Shown: positions 9,335 through 17,052 of the stretch, one piece after another
Layout of the letters: the number at the start of each line of letters is the position of its first letter
Position numbering within the stretch: position 1 is the stretch's first letter
NCBI RefSeq assembly: GCF_014268755.2
Contig: NZ_CP077093.1
Location: forward strand, 2,778,001 to 2,842,000
From: Pseudomonas vanderleydeniana
Lineage (GTDB): Bacteria > Pseudomonadota > Gammaproteobacteria > Pseudomonadales > Pseudomonadaceae
DNA length: 64,000 nt
Reading direction: 5' to 3'
The notes under the pieces: model-generated
Told to the model about the DNA's origin: nothing
Databases searched by the model: none
The model's input: only the letters and a program-made list of their open reading frames with translations
Program-made: the position numbers and the translations under genes

Positions 9335-9880
9335 ATGAGAATTGTCTTGCTGGCTGCTGCAAGCCAGGCTCTGTTTGCCACGTCGGTGATTCGTTTCATT
9401 CTGCCGGCTTCGGTACTGGAGCACTTTGGATCGGAAGCGGCCGTCGGCTATGTCTTCTCGCTTCTGGCGAGTGGTACCGTGCTGGGAGGCATGCTGTACA
9501 CCCGGTTCAACCGGCAGACCACGGCCCGCCTGGTGCTGCGCTACTGGGTGTTGTACGGCGCGTTGTTCTTCGCGGCTGCAATTGCCCTGCAGTTCGACAG
9601 CTGGGTGTTCCTGGTGATCCTGTTCGTGGTTGGCTTCGTCGGCGCCTTCGTCGATATCGCCATCGTGACCAATATCCAGTGCCTGTCCGACGACCGCCAG
9701 GTAGGCAGGAACTTCTCCCTCTATTACTTCACAGCTGTCATCGGTGATGCAACCTCGGGCCTGATCGCCAGCCTCGTTTTCGTGCTGGCGGGGCCGGCGA
9801 CCTTCATCTGGATGACATTGATGATGGTCATTGCGCCCTTGCGCTGGAACATGAAAGGAGGCAGCGAAGGATGCCAATAA
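9335..9880 (+). pseudogene. C-terminal half of an MFS transporter (truncated remnant)
   Basis: The 181-aa product starts abruptly in what looks like the central cytoplasmic loop of an MFS protein (GSLQET... before ILLAAASQALFATSV in sense) and then shows about five or six membrane segments (ILPASVLEHFG, GYVFSLLASGTVLGGML, FLVILFVVGFVGAFVDIAIV, TSGLIASLVFVLAGPATFIW). The frame is open upstream only to 9284, where a stop interrupts. The six N-terminal helices of a ~400-aa transporter are absent. I read it as a deletion remnant next to the MORN/ankyrin gene. Confidence 0.75.
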
Positions 9881-10073
9881 TCATGCTTAAAGGGAGCCCA
9901 GCTCAGGTGACTGGGGGCGATTTTGGAGCTATCACTGTTCGGTGCGCTTTTAACTCAACAGCGTCACAGAAAAGCAGGTCGCCAACTCTGGCTGTTCCTT
10001 CCAAGGTCTGCGCCATGGTTGGGCTTTTTATCGACTCAAAACTGACGGCTGTATTGGAGAGTCCAACTGACTA

Positions 10074-10676
10074 TCAGTGGCCTTCGCCAGTCGTTGTTGG
10101 GCAGGGGTTGAACTGTTCCATGTAGCCAAGAGTGGTCGCGTAAGGAATTTTTGTACCGGGTACCATTCCCGCAACGACCTTGCTCTTGTCACTGGGTCTC
10201 GATGATTTGCCATCAGCCCCGATTAACAAGGGCTGGCCATTTGGCAGCATGTAGTCGATTATCTGCGCATGCATGCTGCCGTTCCATTTTCCTTGCTCAT
10301 TGAGCGGGAGGAGGACCACGGCGTATTCACGTGTGTACATGTTTACCGGCTCAGGGGTTTCGCGAGATGTGGCCGTTGAACCACACAGGACATCCTCAGA
10401 CCTCAGTGTCAGGTCAGCGCGATAATGGCCACCGCTGTAGAGAGTCAGAACAAGCCCTTTCCGGGTCAGTACTCCCAGCCCGATTTTTGCGTGACACACA
10501 GCCTCATCACCGTATCTCAGCGCACAAAAATTGGTTTCCGAAATGCTGACGATGTCGTTGGCGTCGACGCCCAGCTCTCGCTCTATCTGGTGCCTCGCTT
10601 CAGGCGTCTGATACGGTATGGCGCAGGCGGCCAGTGTGCAGCTTGAAAGGAGGCAAAGCAGGGGCTTGATGCGCAT
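10074..10676 (-). CDS. Predicted lipoprotein, function unknown (200 aa)
   Basis: Starts MRIKPLLCLLSSCTLAACAI: a short basic end, hydrophobic core and LAAC lipobox, so a lipid-anchored envelope protein is predicted. The mature protein is mixed alpha/beta with four or five cysteines (for example ETNFCALRYGDEAVCHAKIG) that could form disulfides in the periplasm. No known domain recognised. Isolated gene; upstream is a 170-base region without genes, downstream the truncated MFS remnant. Confidence 0.75.
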   Translation of the reverse strand: MRIKPLLCLLSSCTLAACAIPYQTPEARHQIERELGVDANDIVSISETNFCALRYGDEAVCHAKIGLGVLTRKGLVLTLYSGGHYRADLTLRSEDVLCGSTATSRETPEPVNMYTREYAVVLLPLNEQGKWNGSMHAQIIDYMLPNGQPLLIGADGKSSRPSDKSKVVAGMVPGTKIPYATTLGYMEQFNPCPTTTGEGH

Positions 10677-10844
10677 GATAATTCCCGGAGTCTGGTCCGA
10701 GATCTTAACAGAATGCTGGTGTAGGACCGCTCAATGAGAGGGTAATTTCCCTCCGTTTCAAGTTGAAATGATGGGGGGCTCACATGGCCATGTACATCGA
10801 AATGGACAAGATTCAGGGTACGGATGACTATGTTGTATAGTGGC

Positions 10845-10986
10845 TCACACCATCGCCACCTTCACCGTGACGCATGTGCAGAGCCCTAGTAGACACAGGG
10901 CTCCAACGCCATAGAACACGGTCCGCCTAGGCTGGATCCCCTTCAGATAGGCCAGCGTACAGCGCACAGACGAAGGTGTTGTTCAT
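10845..10986 (-). pseudogene. Possible small two-segment membrane peptide, frameshifted
   Basis: An ATG at 10984-10986 overlaps the stop of the upstream membrane gene as ATGA, suggesting translational coupling, and opens MNNTFVCALYA. That frame stops after 19 codons, but the adjacent frame continues with a convincing hydrophobic peptide (GVGALCLLGLCTCVTVKVAM) ending at TGA 10845-10847. A one-base change near 10950 would join the two into about 46 aa. No slippery heptamer is evident, so a mutation is more likely than programmed shifting. Could also be chance. Confidence 0.3.
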
Positions 10987-11297
10987 GCCTGGCCCTCCTT
11001 ATCAACTCCTCTGATCACCAGGTACAGCAGTGGCCCCAGGGAAACGAACACGGCCGTCAGCAGCAGGTAGGGGAGCACGGTGAGGGCTGAGCTGCCACGC
11101 GAGCGGTTGTCCTTCACCATCCATAGGCAGGAAAGCCCGGCCATCAGGTACAGGTCGATGACCACCTGGGCCGTGTCAGGCCGGGACATCAGCTCAAGCC
11201 CAAAGGCCACGAGCGACTGCTCGGTGATCAGCAGCGTCCAGCCGGTATAGAGCGAAAAGAGCACCAGCGATACCAGCGCAATGAAACGAAGTGCCAT
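10983..11297 (-). CDS. Small integral membrane protein, function unknown
   Basis: 104 aa from ATG 11297 (MALRFIALVSLVLFSLYTGW), preceded by AAGGACAGG; a longer frame to 11354 lacks a site. Three hydrophobic stretches are visible: residues 5-23, about 48-62 and 78-98, with a conserved-looking YLMAGLSCLWMVKDNR between them. Divergent from the XRE regulator gene at 11405, about 107 bp apart, which may control it. I do not recognise the family with certainty. Confidence 0.65.
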   Translation of the reverse strand: MALRFIALVSLVLFSLYTGWTLLITEQSLVAFGLELMSRPDTAQVVIDLYLMAGLSCLWMVKDNRSRGSSALTVLPYLLLTAVFVSLGPLLYLVIRGVDKEGQA

Positions 11298-11404
11298 GGT
11301 CCTGTCCTTGGTTGGGTTTCCCGGCACAGTAGTGGTAGCGTTGTTTGCGCTCAATGACCTCAGAGGTCATGAGCGCCAGGCACAAGGACCGTCAGAGGCG
11401 AAGC

Positions 11405-12229
11405 ATGACTCACCACCTGTTCCACCATAAACGCGCTACGCAGGGCCTGGCGGCGGGCCAACAGGTGCGCCATTTACGTCGAAAGGCAGGGCTCAGCCAG
11501 CTCGATCTTGCGCTTCTGGCCGGGGTTTCGCAGCGTCATCTCAGTTGCGTCGAAACGGGGCGTTCGAAGGCCAGCCCCAGTACTCTGCATGCCATCCTTT
11601 CGGCACTGGGTACCTCGTTGGAGCATTGCAACGAAGTCTTCCTCGCCTCAGGCTATGCGCCCCGTTACGCCGCATCACCGCTGGATGCGCCAGCTATGGA
11701 GGTGGTGCGTGCCGCCATCGAACACATCCTGCAGGCGAACAACCCGGCGCCTGCAATCGTGATCGACAGCAACTGGGACATCGCAGCCGCCAATGTGAGT
11801 ACAGGCCTGCTGTTGGCGATGGCCGGTGTTGCACAAGACATGACCTCAGGCCTCAATCTGTTGGACACACTGCTTTGTCCCGGAGGCTTGGGGGATCGAT
11901 TGGTCAATGCGCAAGAGGTCCGTGCAGTTGCGTGGCAACGGGCCTCCCGGGAGTCGGTCAGCAACCCGGAGCTTGCAAGGCGCCTGAGCGATCTGCCCGC
12001 GCCAGCCATTTCTTCAGACGCTTTGGCTGCCAGCCCTGTGCTGTTGACCCGTGTGTGCACTCTGGAAGGGGAGCTGAGTTTTCTCTCCACCTTCACAACG
12101 TTCGGCATGCCGCTGGATATCACTGTGGAGTCATTGCGGATCGAGCATCTGATCCCGGCTGATGTCTTTACCAAGTGCAGGATGATGGAGGCGTTCGAAC
12201 GGTGGAGTGCGGCTCACTGTCAGGCTTGA
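11405..12229 (+). CDS. XRE-family regulator with MmyB-like ligand-binding domain
   Basis: 274 aa from ATG 11405 (MTHHLFHHKRATQGLAAGQQ). Residues about 15-75 form the lambda-repressor-type HTH (LRRKAGLSQLDLALLAGVSQ, then RHLSCVETGRSKAS). The remaining ~190 residues match the MmyB-like domain found in many single-domain XRE regulators (WDIAAANVSTGLLLAMAG, SFLSTFTTFGMPLDITVESL), thought to bind a small hydrophobic ligand. Divergent from the small membrane protein gene, its likely target. Confidence 0.88.
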   Translation: MTHHLFHHKRATQGLAAGQQVRHLRRKAGLSQLDLALLAGVSQRHLSCVETGRSKASPSTLHAILSALGTSLEHCNEVFLASGYAPRYAASPLDAPAMEVVRAAIEHILQANNPAPAIVIDSNWDIAAANVSTGLLLAMAGVAQDMTSGLNLLDTLLCPGGLGDRLVNAQEVRAVAWQRASRESVSNPELARRLSDLPAPAISSDALAASPVLLTRVCTLEGELSFLSTFTTFGMPLDITVESLRIEHLIPADVFTKCRMMEAFERWSAAHCQA

Positions 12230-12245
12230 ATGGCCGCCCTTGGCG

Positions 12246-12271
12246 GTTCGCGGGCAAGCCCGGCTCCTACA
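12246..12271. repeat. Pseudomonas REP element
   Basis: TTCGCGGGCAAGCCCGGCTCC followed by TACAGG is the Pseudomonas repetitive extragenic palindrome with its short GC hairpin. It lies between the converging XRE and DUF6882 genes, the usual location for REPs. Confidence 0.8.
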
Positions 12272-12333
12272 GGCGCCAGGCTTGAAGACGTTCGATCATA
12301 TTGAGCCCACTGTTGGGCATGGGGCTGCGAGTG

Positions 12334-12813
12334 TCAGTGACTGGCGTGCTTCAGGCCGGTGATGGCCAGGAACACCGTTGGCCCATCGGGTGTCGAGGGT
12401 GCCCGGTAGCAGCCCAGCGCACCCAGGTGTTGAACGGCGAGAGCCGTCAGTTCCCAGGCCATGGACTCGTCCTCGAGGGCAATGGCTTCTTCGCTGGCAA
12501 AGAGATCGAAGCCCGTTATCGTCTGCAGTTCCTTCAAGGGCAGGGCCTTTTCACGCAGGGCCTGTGGCACGCTGGGATTGCCCCAGGCCCACTTCCAGGT
12601 CGAGTGCCTGGGGGAGAACGATCCAATGTTGAGTATCTGCGCTTCGACGGCCATCCGGTCGCTCGCATCGAAGAACTGCGTGGTGGCGGTTTCCTGATCG
12701 AGCGACCAGCGCGCCATGTCACCCAATGCGTAGAGCCGATGAAGCTCCTCCTGCTTGCTCATCAACGCGGCCGTGGCCGTTTCCAACAGGCGCTCAAATG
12801 TTTGTTCCGACAT
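12334..12813 (-). CDS. DUF6882 family protein
   Basis: 159 aa, ATG at 12813 with AAGGAAG upstream. The central block SFSPRHSTWKWAWGNPSVP resembles the DUF6882 hallmark (text-like STWxWxWxNPS), followed by ELQTITGFDLFASEEAIALE. Family members are soluble small proteins of unknown role found in variable loci of many bacteria, sometimes near polymorphic-toxin immunity genes. No toxin gene is nearby here. It is not clearly in an operon with the oxygenase remnant upstream. Confidence 0.75.
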   Translation of the reverse strand: MSEQTFERLLETATAALMSKQEELHRLYALGDMARWSLDQETATTQFFDASDRMAVEAQILNIGSFSPRHSTWKWAWGNPSVPQALREKALPLKELQTITGFDLFASEEAIALEDESMAWELTALAVQHLGALGCYRAPSTPDGPTVFLAITGLKHASH

Positions 12814-12893
12814 GGGTCTTCCTTGGGTGTGCGTTCAGGATTTTGCGAGGCATCGGGATTTTCTCATAAAACCCACTTGTGACGCCGACCGGC

Positions 12894-13528
12894 TCAAACG
12901 CTGAAATTCAACGCAATCGAAATGCGTGGTCGGGTCCCGTTGTAACGCTGTACGGAATGCATGAGCCATGAGGGAAACATGATGAAGGTACCCGTCGACG
13001 GAGCCACGGTGGTGCTGTAGCCAGCCGTCAGGCAGCCCTCGATGCGCATCCGCAGTTCCGGGTTGTAGACCGAGGGCATCATGCCGCGTGGATCTGGAAA
13101 CTCCATGTCGCCCCCTCCGGAAGGGTCCATCTGCCGTCCCCCGTCGTCGACCCAATACACCCCGGACCAGAATGCGCCCGGATGTCCATGCAGATGGTTG
13201 GAGTCGCCCGGGAAATTGACGTTCGCCCAGGCGTTGCACTGCCACCCGAAGGCTGGCTCGATCAAGCCATGCTCGGCGCTATGAACCGCCGTCAGCTGGT
13301 TGGCAAAGGCTCGGCCGAAGTCCAGCAGCGCCTGCGCCGGTTCGCCGCCCCAGCGGATGATATCGGCAGTGGATTGCCATCCGCCCTGGTTACTGTGTGA
13401 CGTACCCGGGTCCACCTCCATTCGCCGCGCAATGACTTCCCGAAGCTGGATGTTCAGGGTTCGGTCTGGAGGGCTTCCGGAACGGCCGACTCAGGATGAG
13501 CGAGGTAAGCACACGGCCAAATTGTCAC
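12894..13528 (-). pseudogene. TIGR02466-type putative 2-oxoglutarate/Fe(II) oxygenase, apparently frameshifted
   Basis: The uninterrupted part from ATG 13421 gives 175 aa with clear family features: SHSNQGGWQST, HLHGHPGAFWSGVYWVDD and the C-terminal PSWLMHSVQRYNG followed by RISIALNFSV; the histidines and final arginine fit an iron/2-oxoglutarate site. Coding continues upstream of that ATG in the same frame (LNIQLREVIARR), and the missing N-terminus (TIWPCAYLAHPESAVPEALQ) lies in another frame starting at GTG 13526-13528. The frames meet near 13455, so a one-base change is likely. Joined length is about 211 aa, near the family norm. The 175-aa frame could still be expressed. Confidence 0.6.
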
Positions 13529-13625
13529 GTCATTGGTGCAGAGTCAGCCTGACTTCGTTGCCTGTTTCTCAACGACAGGCCTACCCCTGAGTTCCCGAGC
13601 CAGTACTCGAAGAAGGAGCACTTCG

Positions 13626-13988
13626 ATGATTCGCAGCGCGTTGCCCTCCGACGCCAAGGCCATTGCACAGATCCATGTCGGCAGTTGGCAATCCGCATAC
13701 CGTGACCTGATGCCTGCCGAGTATCTTAACTCGTTGGGCGCGAACCTGGCCCGGCGTGAATCCCACTGGTTTCGCTCGATCGAGGCGGACGAATGCAAGG
13801 TATTCGTCGCGGAGCTTGACGGGCAGGTCGTCGGCTGGATATCGCTCGGAGCCAGCCGTGATGAAGACGCCGCGGCGACAAACACCGGTGAGGTCATGGC
13901 CATCTACGTTCTGGCCGATTTTTGGCAAATGGGTGTCGGGCTGGCCTTGTGGAACGCAGGCGTGCAATATCACCTGATCAACGCGTGA
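13626..13988 (+). pseudogene. Truncated GNAT-family N-acetyltransferase
   Basis: ATG 13626 with GAAGGAG upstream. The 120-aa product begins MIRSALPSDAKAIAQIHVGS, a canonical GNAT start, and reaches motif A (EVMAIYVLADFWQMGVGLAL), where the acetyl-CoA pyrophosphate loop would be (normally R/QxxGxG/A; here WQMGVG). It then ends within 12 residues (GVQYHLINA), whereas the family is about 160-170 aa. The last 19 bases overlap the convergent zinc-finger gene, whose end probably replaced the missing 3' part. Confidence 0.7.
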
Positions 13989-15778
13989 TACTTGGACACA
14001 TCCCGCTTCTGCAACAGCATCCTGAGCATCCGCTGCCCCCAATGCACGCCGGCCGCCTTGTAGCGCACCAGCGAGATCACCAGCGATAGCGCGCAGATCT
14101 GCGGTACATAGGTGATGCCCCACTGGGTGATGCGGCCCATGGCCCCGTTCCAGTGAAGGTTCGGCACCAGCTCGGTGAAGCGCAACGTCACGTACGCGGA
14201 TGGATGCAGGGCCATGAACAGGTTGAGCAGCACGATACCCGGCACGCTAAGCAGGATGCCGCGCAGCAGGCGGCCTTCAGCCCAGCCCCACACGCGGGGT
14301 GCCAGCTTGGGCAGGAAGCAGCGGTTGAACAGCAGCGCGGCCAGCAGCCAGCAGGCCAGTTGCCAATAGTCGCCTTTGTTGATGACGCTGTTCACCAACT
14401 GGTTCAGCGGCTGCAGGAAAGCCGCCGCCACCGATCCGTGGTTGTGCTGGAGGGCGAACAGCCCGAGGAACCCTTCGTTGCCGGTCAGGGCGCTGGGTAC
14501 CTGGCGGCTGAGCAGGCTCATCAGGCCATAGAACACCGTCAGCATGACCGACAGGGCGAGCGCGAACCTCAGCACCGCACTCCAGCGGAAGCGATGGCGC
14601 GTGGCGATGATGTGCTGGAGCGCCTGGTGGCGCGAGTGGATGAAGGCCGCGGCGTCCGCCGCGCTGATGATGCCCTTGCGCACCGGCGAAGCCTGCTGCA
14701 CGTCGGCGTGCTGCTCCATCTCACGGATCAGCTGGCGGGCGATCCTGCTGCCCGATGCCCGGTTGACCTGGTGGATGTCCTCGTGGTTCTTCACGCCGTC
14801 GACGGCCTTTTTGAAACCACCGCTCAACACGCCGTCCAGGAACACCGCCTGCAACTTCGGCCCGATGAAGCGACAGGTGCCGCTGGCCTGCTGATGGGAC
14901 ACCACCGCCTGGGCGGCCACCACATGGCCGCTGGCGGTAAACACTTGCGGGTTGTCGCTATCGACCTGGTAGCGGTCCACGGCGAACACCGCATGGCGCT
15001 CTGGTGTATTCATGACCTCGCGCATCGCCGGCAGCATCCAGTCCGCGCTCATCGTGCCCCAGCCGTAGTTGACGGCGGTGTCGGCCAGGACTTCCAGATG
15101 ATATTCGTAGATCAACTCGCCGGCGCCGCTGCAGGTATTGCAGGTGACCTGGCCGCCGCGGCAGGCGTGACAGACCACGCGGCCCGAGCCGTGGCAGCCA
15201 TGGCAGATGACCCTCCCCGAGCCGCTGCACTGGAAACAGCGCTGTGGGGCGTTGTTCACGAAGGTGGGCGAGCTGCCCCGACCGTTGCAACCGGTGCATG
15301 TCATCCGGCACTGGCCGTAGCAGCGGGAGCAGGTGTAGCTGGCGTGGCCGTGGCAGGTCGAGCAGTTGCAAGTGCCTCGGCCGGCGCAGCCGTGGCAAGC
15401 CTCCACGCCGCAGCAGACCTCGCTGTCACTGAGTACGTGAAACCTGCCGGGTTCCCGGTAGCGGGCGACGTTGTTCTTCAGTTGCGCCTGCGTGTGTTCA
15501 CGCAGGTAGCCGGGCGCATTCAGCAGTTGGTTCTGCCGCTGGGTGAGTACGGATCGGATATGAGCCTGGTCATACAAGGGGCCGGTCGCCCGGCGGACCG
15601 CCCGGCTCTGGTACTCGAATGCATGCTCGACGGTGACGGTGTAGGTGATTTCCGCACGGTGCTGCTCGATGGCCTCCACGCCGAACGGTGACGTGACCTT
15701 GTCGCCGAACGCTTCCTCGGCCTTGGCCTTCATGGCCTGGGCGATATCGTTGGCGGTGAATCCTGCTGTCCCTGACAT
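13970..15778 (-). CDS. Large membrane protein with DnaJ-type CxxCxGxG zinc-binding repeats
   Basis: 602 aa from ATG 15778 with AAGGA upstream. Residues 1-120 are soluble. Residues 122-216 hold a dense cysteine array of about eight CxxC(x)GxG-like units (CHGCAGRG, CTGCNGRG, CFQCSGSG, CHGCHGSG, CHACRGG, CNTCSGAG), as in the DnaJ zinc-finger domain but longer. A globular segment (220-395) follows, then about four membrane helices (403-424, 473-488, 505-525, 553-572). No J-domain is present. A membrane-tethered substrate- or metal-binding protein is plausible; true function unknown. Monocistronic. Confidence 0.85.
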   Translation of the reverse strand: MSGTAGFTANDIAQAMKAKAEEAFGDKVTSPFGVEAIEQHRAEITYTVTVEHAFEYQSRAVRRATGPLYDQAHIRSVLTQRQNQLLNAPGYLREHTQAQLKNNVARYREPGRFHVLSDSEVCCGVEACHGCAGRGTCNCSTCHGHASYTCSRCYGQCRMTCTGCNGRGSSPTFVNNAPQRCFQCSGSGRVICHGCHGSGRVVCHACRGGQVTCNTCSGAGELIYEYHLEVLADTAVNYGWGTMSADWMLPAMREVMNTPERHAVFAVDRYQVDSDNPQVFTASGHVVAAQAVVSHQQASGTCRFIGPKLQAVFLDGVLSGGFKKAVDGVKNHEDIHQVNRASGSRIARQLIREMEQHADVQQASPVRKGIISAADAAAFIHSRHQALQHIIATRHRFRWSAVLRFALALSVMLTVFYGLMSLLSRQVPSALTGNEGFLGLFALQHNHGSVAAAFLQPLNQLVNSVINKGDYWQLACWLLAALLFNRCFLPKLAPRVWGWAEGRLLRGILLSVPGIVLLNLFMALHPSAYVTLRFTELVPNLHWNGAMGRITQWGITYVPQICALSLVISLVRYKAAGVHWGQRMLRMLLQKRDVSKYHALIR

Positions 15779-16013
15779 GTGCAATCCTTGGCTGGGGTTT
15801 CGTCCGTGTGTCGAGCGGGCGACATATTGCCATTGGTGGCCGGGTTGTAACAGGTTGATATTCTGGAGTTCTGGCAGAGGGGCGCGGGTGTCTGGTTGGC
15901 GGCAGGAAAACAAACCAACTGCTCGTATCACCATTTACTCCAAGCACTGGCGATAGCCGGAATGTCACTTGATAATGACCCACACCCAGTCGCCAGCAAG
16001 GATTGCTTTCTCG
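15779..16013. other. Divergent intergenic region
   Basis: About 235 bases between the zinc-finger membrane protein and the DUF3592-type remnant. It should contain both promoters, but I find no clear sigma-70 elements, repeats or small genes in it. Confidence 0.4.
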
Positions 16014-16416
16014 ATGTCATCCCTCCTATTGCTCAAGGCTTTCGCAGCCATTTTTGGAGCCCTATGGTCTGTGTGGCGAACGATTAGAGTATTGCGCATG
16101 AAGGAAGGCTCAATAGTCGAAGGTCAAGTCACTTACGTTGAAGGTAAACCCGGCATAGGTGGCCAGGCTTTATTGACCTTCAGCTACACCGCCAATGGAC
16201 AGCGGTTTCAAGACCTGGGCCGAAACACTGGACGGCCATTCGGATACCCGGCTGAAGGAAGCGATCGCCCGTTACAACCGAGGCGACAGTATCGAGGTGT
16301 GGCACGCCAAAGCCGACCCCGAGGTGTGTTGTATTGGCGCACGGGTACCACCGCTCGAGTATGTAAAAAGAAGCGTTGTCGAGTGGTTGGAAAGCTTGGC
16401 AAAACTGTTTCGCTGA
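16014..16416 (+). pseudogene. DUF3592-like membrane protein, frameshifted
   Basis: ATG 16014 with AAGGA upstream opens a hydrophobic N-terminus (MSSLLLLKAFAAIFGALWSV) and runs to FSYTANGQRF near 16210. Coding sense then moves to the next frame: TWAETLDGHS, AIARYNRGDSIEVWHAKADP, then a last hydrophilic end at TGA 16414-16416. The pattern of a membrane helix, a beta-rich loop and a YNRGDSIEVWHAKADP-type block fits DUF3592 proteins of about 130 aa. One extra base close to 16205-16215 explains the break. Confidence 0.6.
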
Positions 16417-16528
16417 GGGGTAGGCTTTTTCTATCATCACGACCAGAAGCGGTGATTGCGGGTACTCATGGAAAAGAAGATCTGTCTCGAATGGCACAAC
16501 GGGCGCACGAATGGTACGGAAGAAATTC

Positions 16529-16915
16529 ATGATCAGGTTGTTGCCGAAGAGTGAACTCAAGGCGCTCTCGTTAAAAGCTGAAGCAGACTGTTTGACGCAG
16601 AGTGATCTTGCCGTCACTTGCGAACAATTTGAGGTTGAGCCGCGAGATGTGCTGAATGAGCTAGCCGTCTCGGTTGCGGAAGGCTATCTGCAGGGGGCTT
16701 TGACTTATGATTTTTGCGACACTGTCATGAACGGAATGATAAATGCCGTGGTTGACCTGGGCATGACTAACGAACTCCCTGAGCCCGCTTACTCGCTTTA
16801 TCATGCGTTTGATCAAGGCGAATGGATTCGCAGTAGTGATCCACCGGAGACTGAACCCAGTGAGAAATACACAAAACCAATGGTTCAGGAAATAATGCGT
16901 ACCCTAAAAGGTTAG
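16529..16915 (+). CDS. Hypothetical protein (128 aa)
   Basis: ATG 16529 has GGAAG upstream; an in-frame ATG at 16511 is the alternative. The product (MIRLLPKSELKALSLKAEAD...) is acidic, largely helical and soluble with no recognised motif. Base composition is clearly more AT-rich than the surrounding genes, as is common for horizontally acquired contact-dependent or immunity-like genes. It follows the DUF3592 remnant on the same strand. Confidence 0.55.
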   Translation: MIRLLPKSELKALSLKAEADCLTQSDLAVTCEQFEVEPRDVLNELAVSVAEGYLQGALTYDFCDTVMNGMINAVVDLGMTNELPEPAYSLYHAFDQGEWIRSSDPPETEPSEKYTKPMVQEIMRTLKG

Positions 16916-17052
16916 GTGTTCAGTCTCTGTGTAAGTGGGTGAAGGAAAAATCTGCCGTTGAAAACAGCAGGGCGCGGTGGTCTTGACCTTGACTCGAGGT
17001 CGGCTGATGGGTGTCAGCCTTTACTGGGTCTGCCATTGGTGGCAGGCAACCG

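Noticed and set aside
10960..10985. Programmed ribosomal frameshift in the small peptide gene
   Set aside because: No slippery heptamer or downstream stem was found; simple mutation explains it.
14153..15691. A 512-codon open frame on the plus strand
   Set aside because: Antisense to the zinc-finger membrane protein, whose cysteine motifs and membrane segments are unmistakable.
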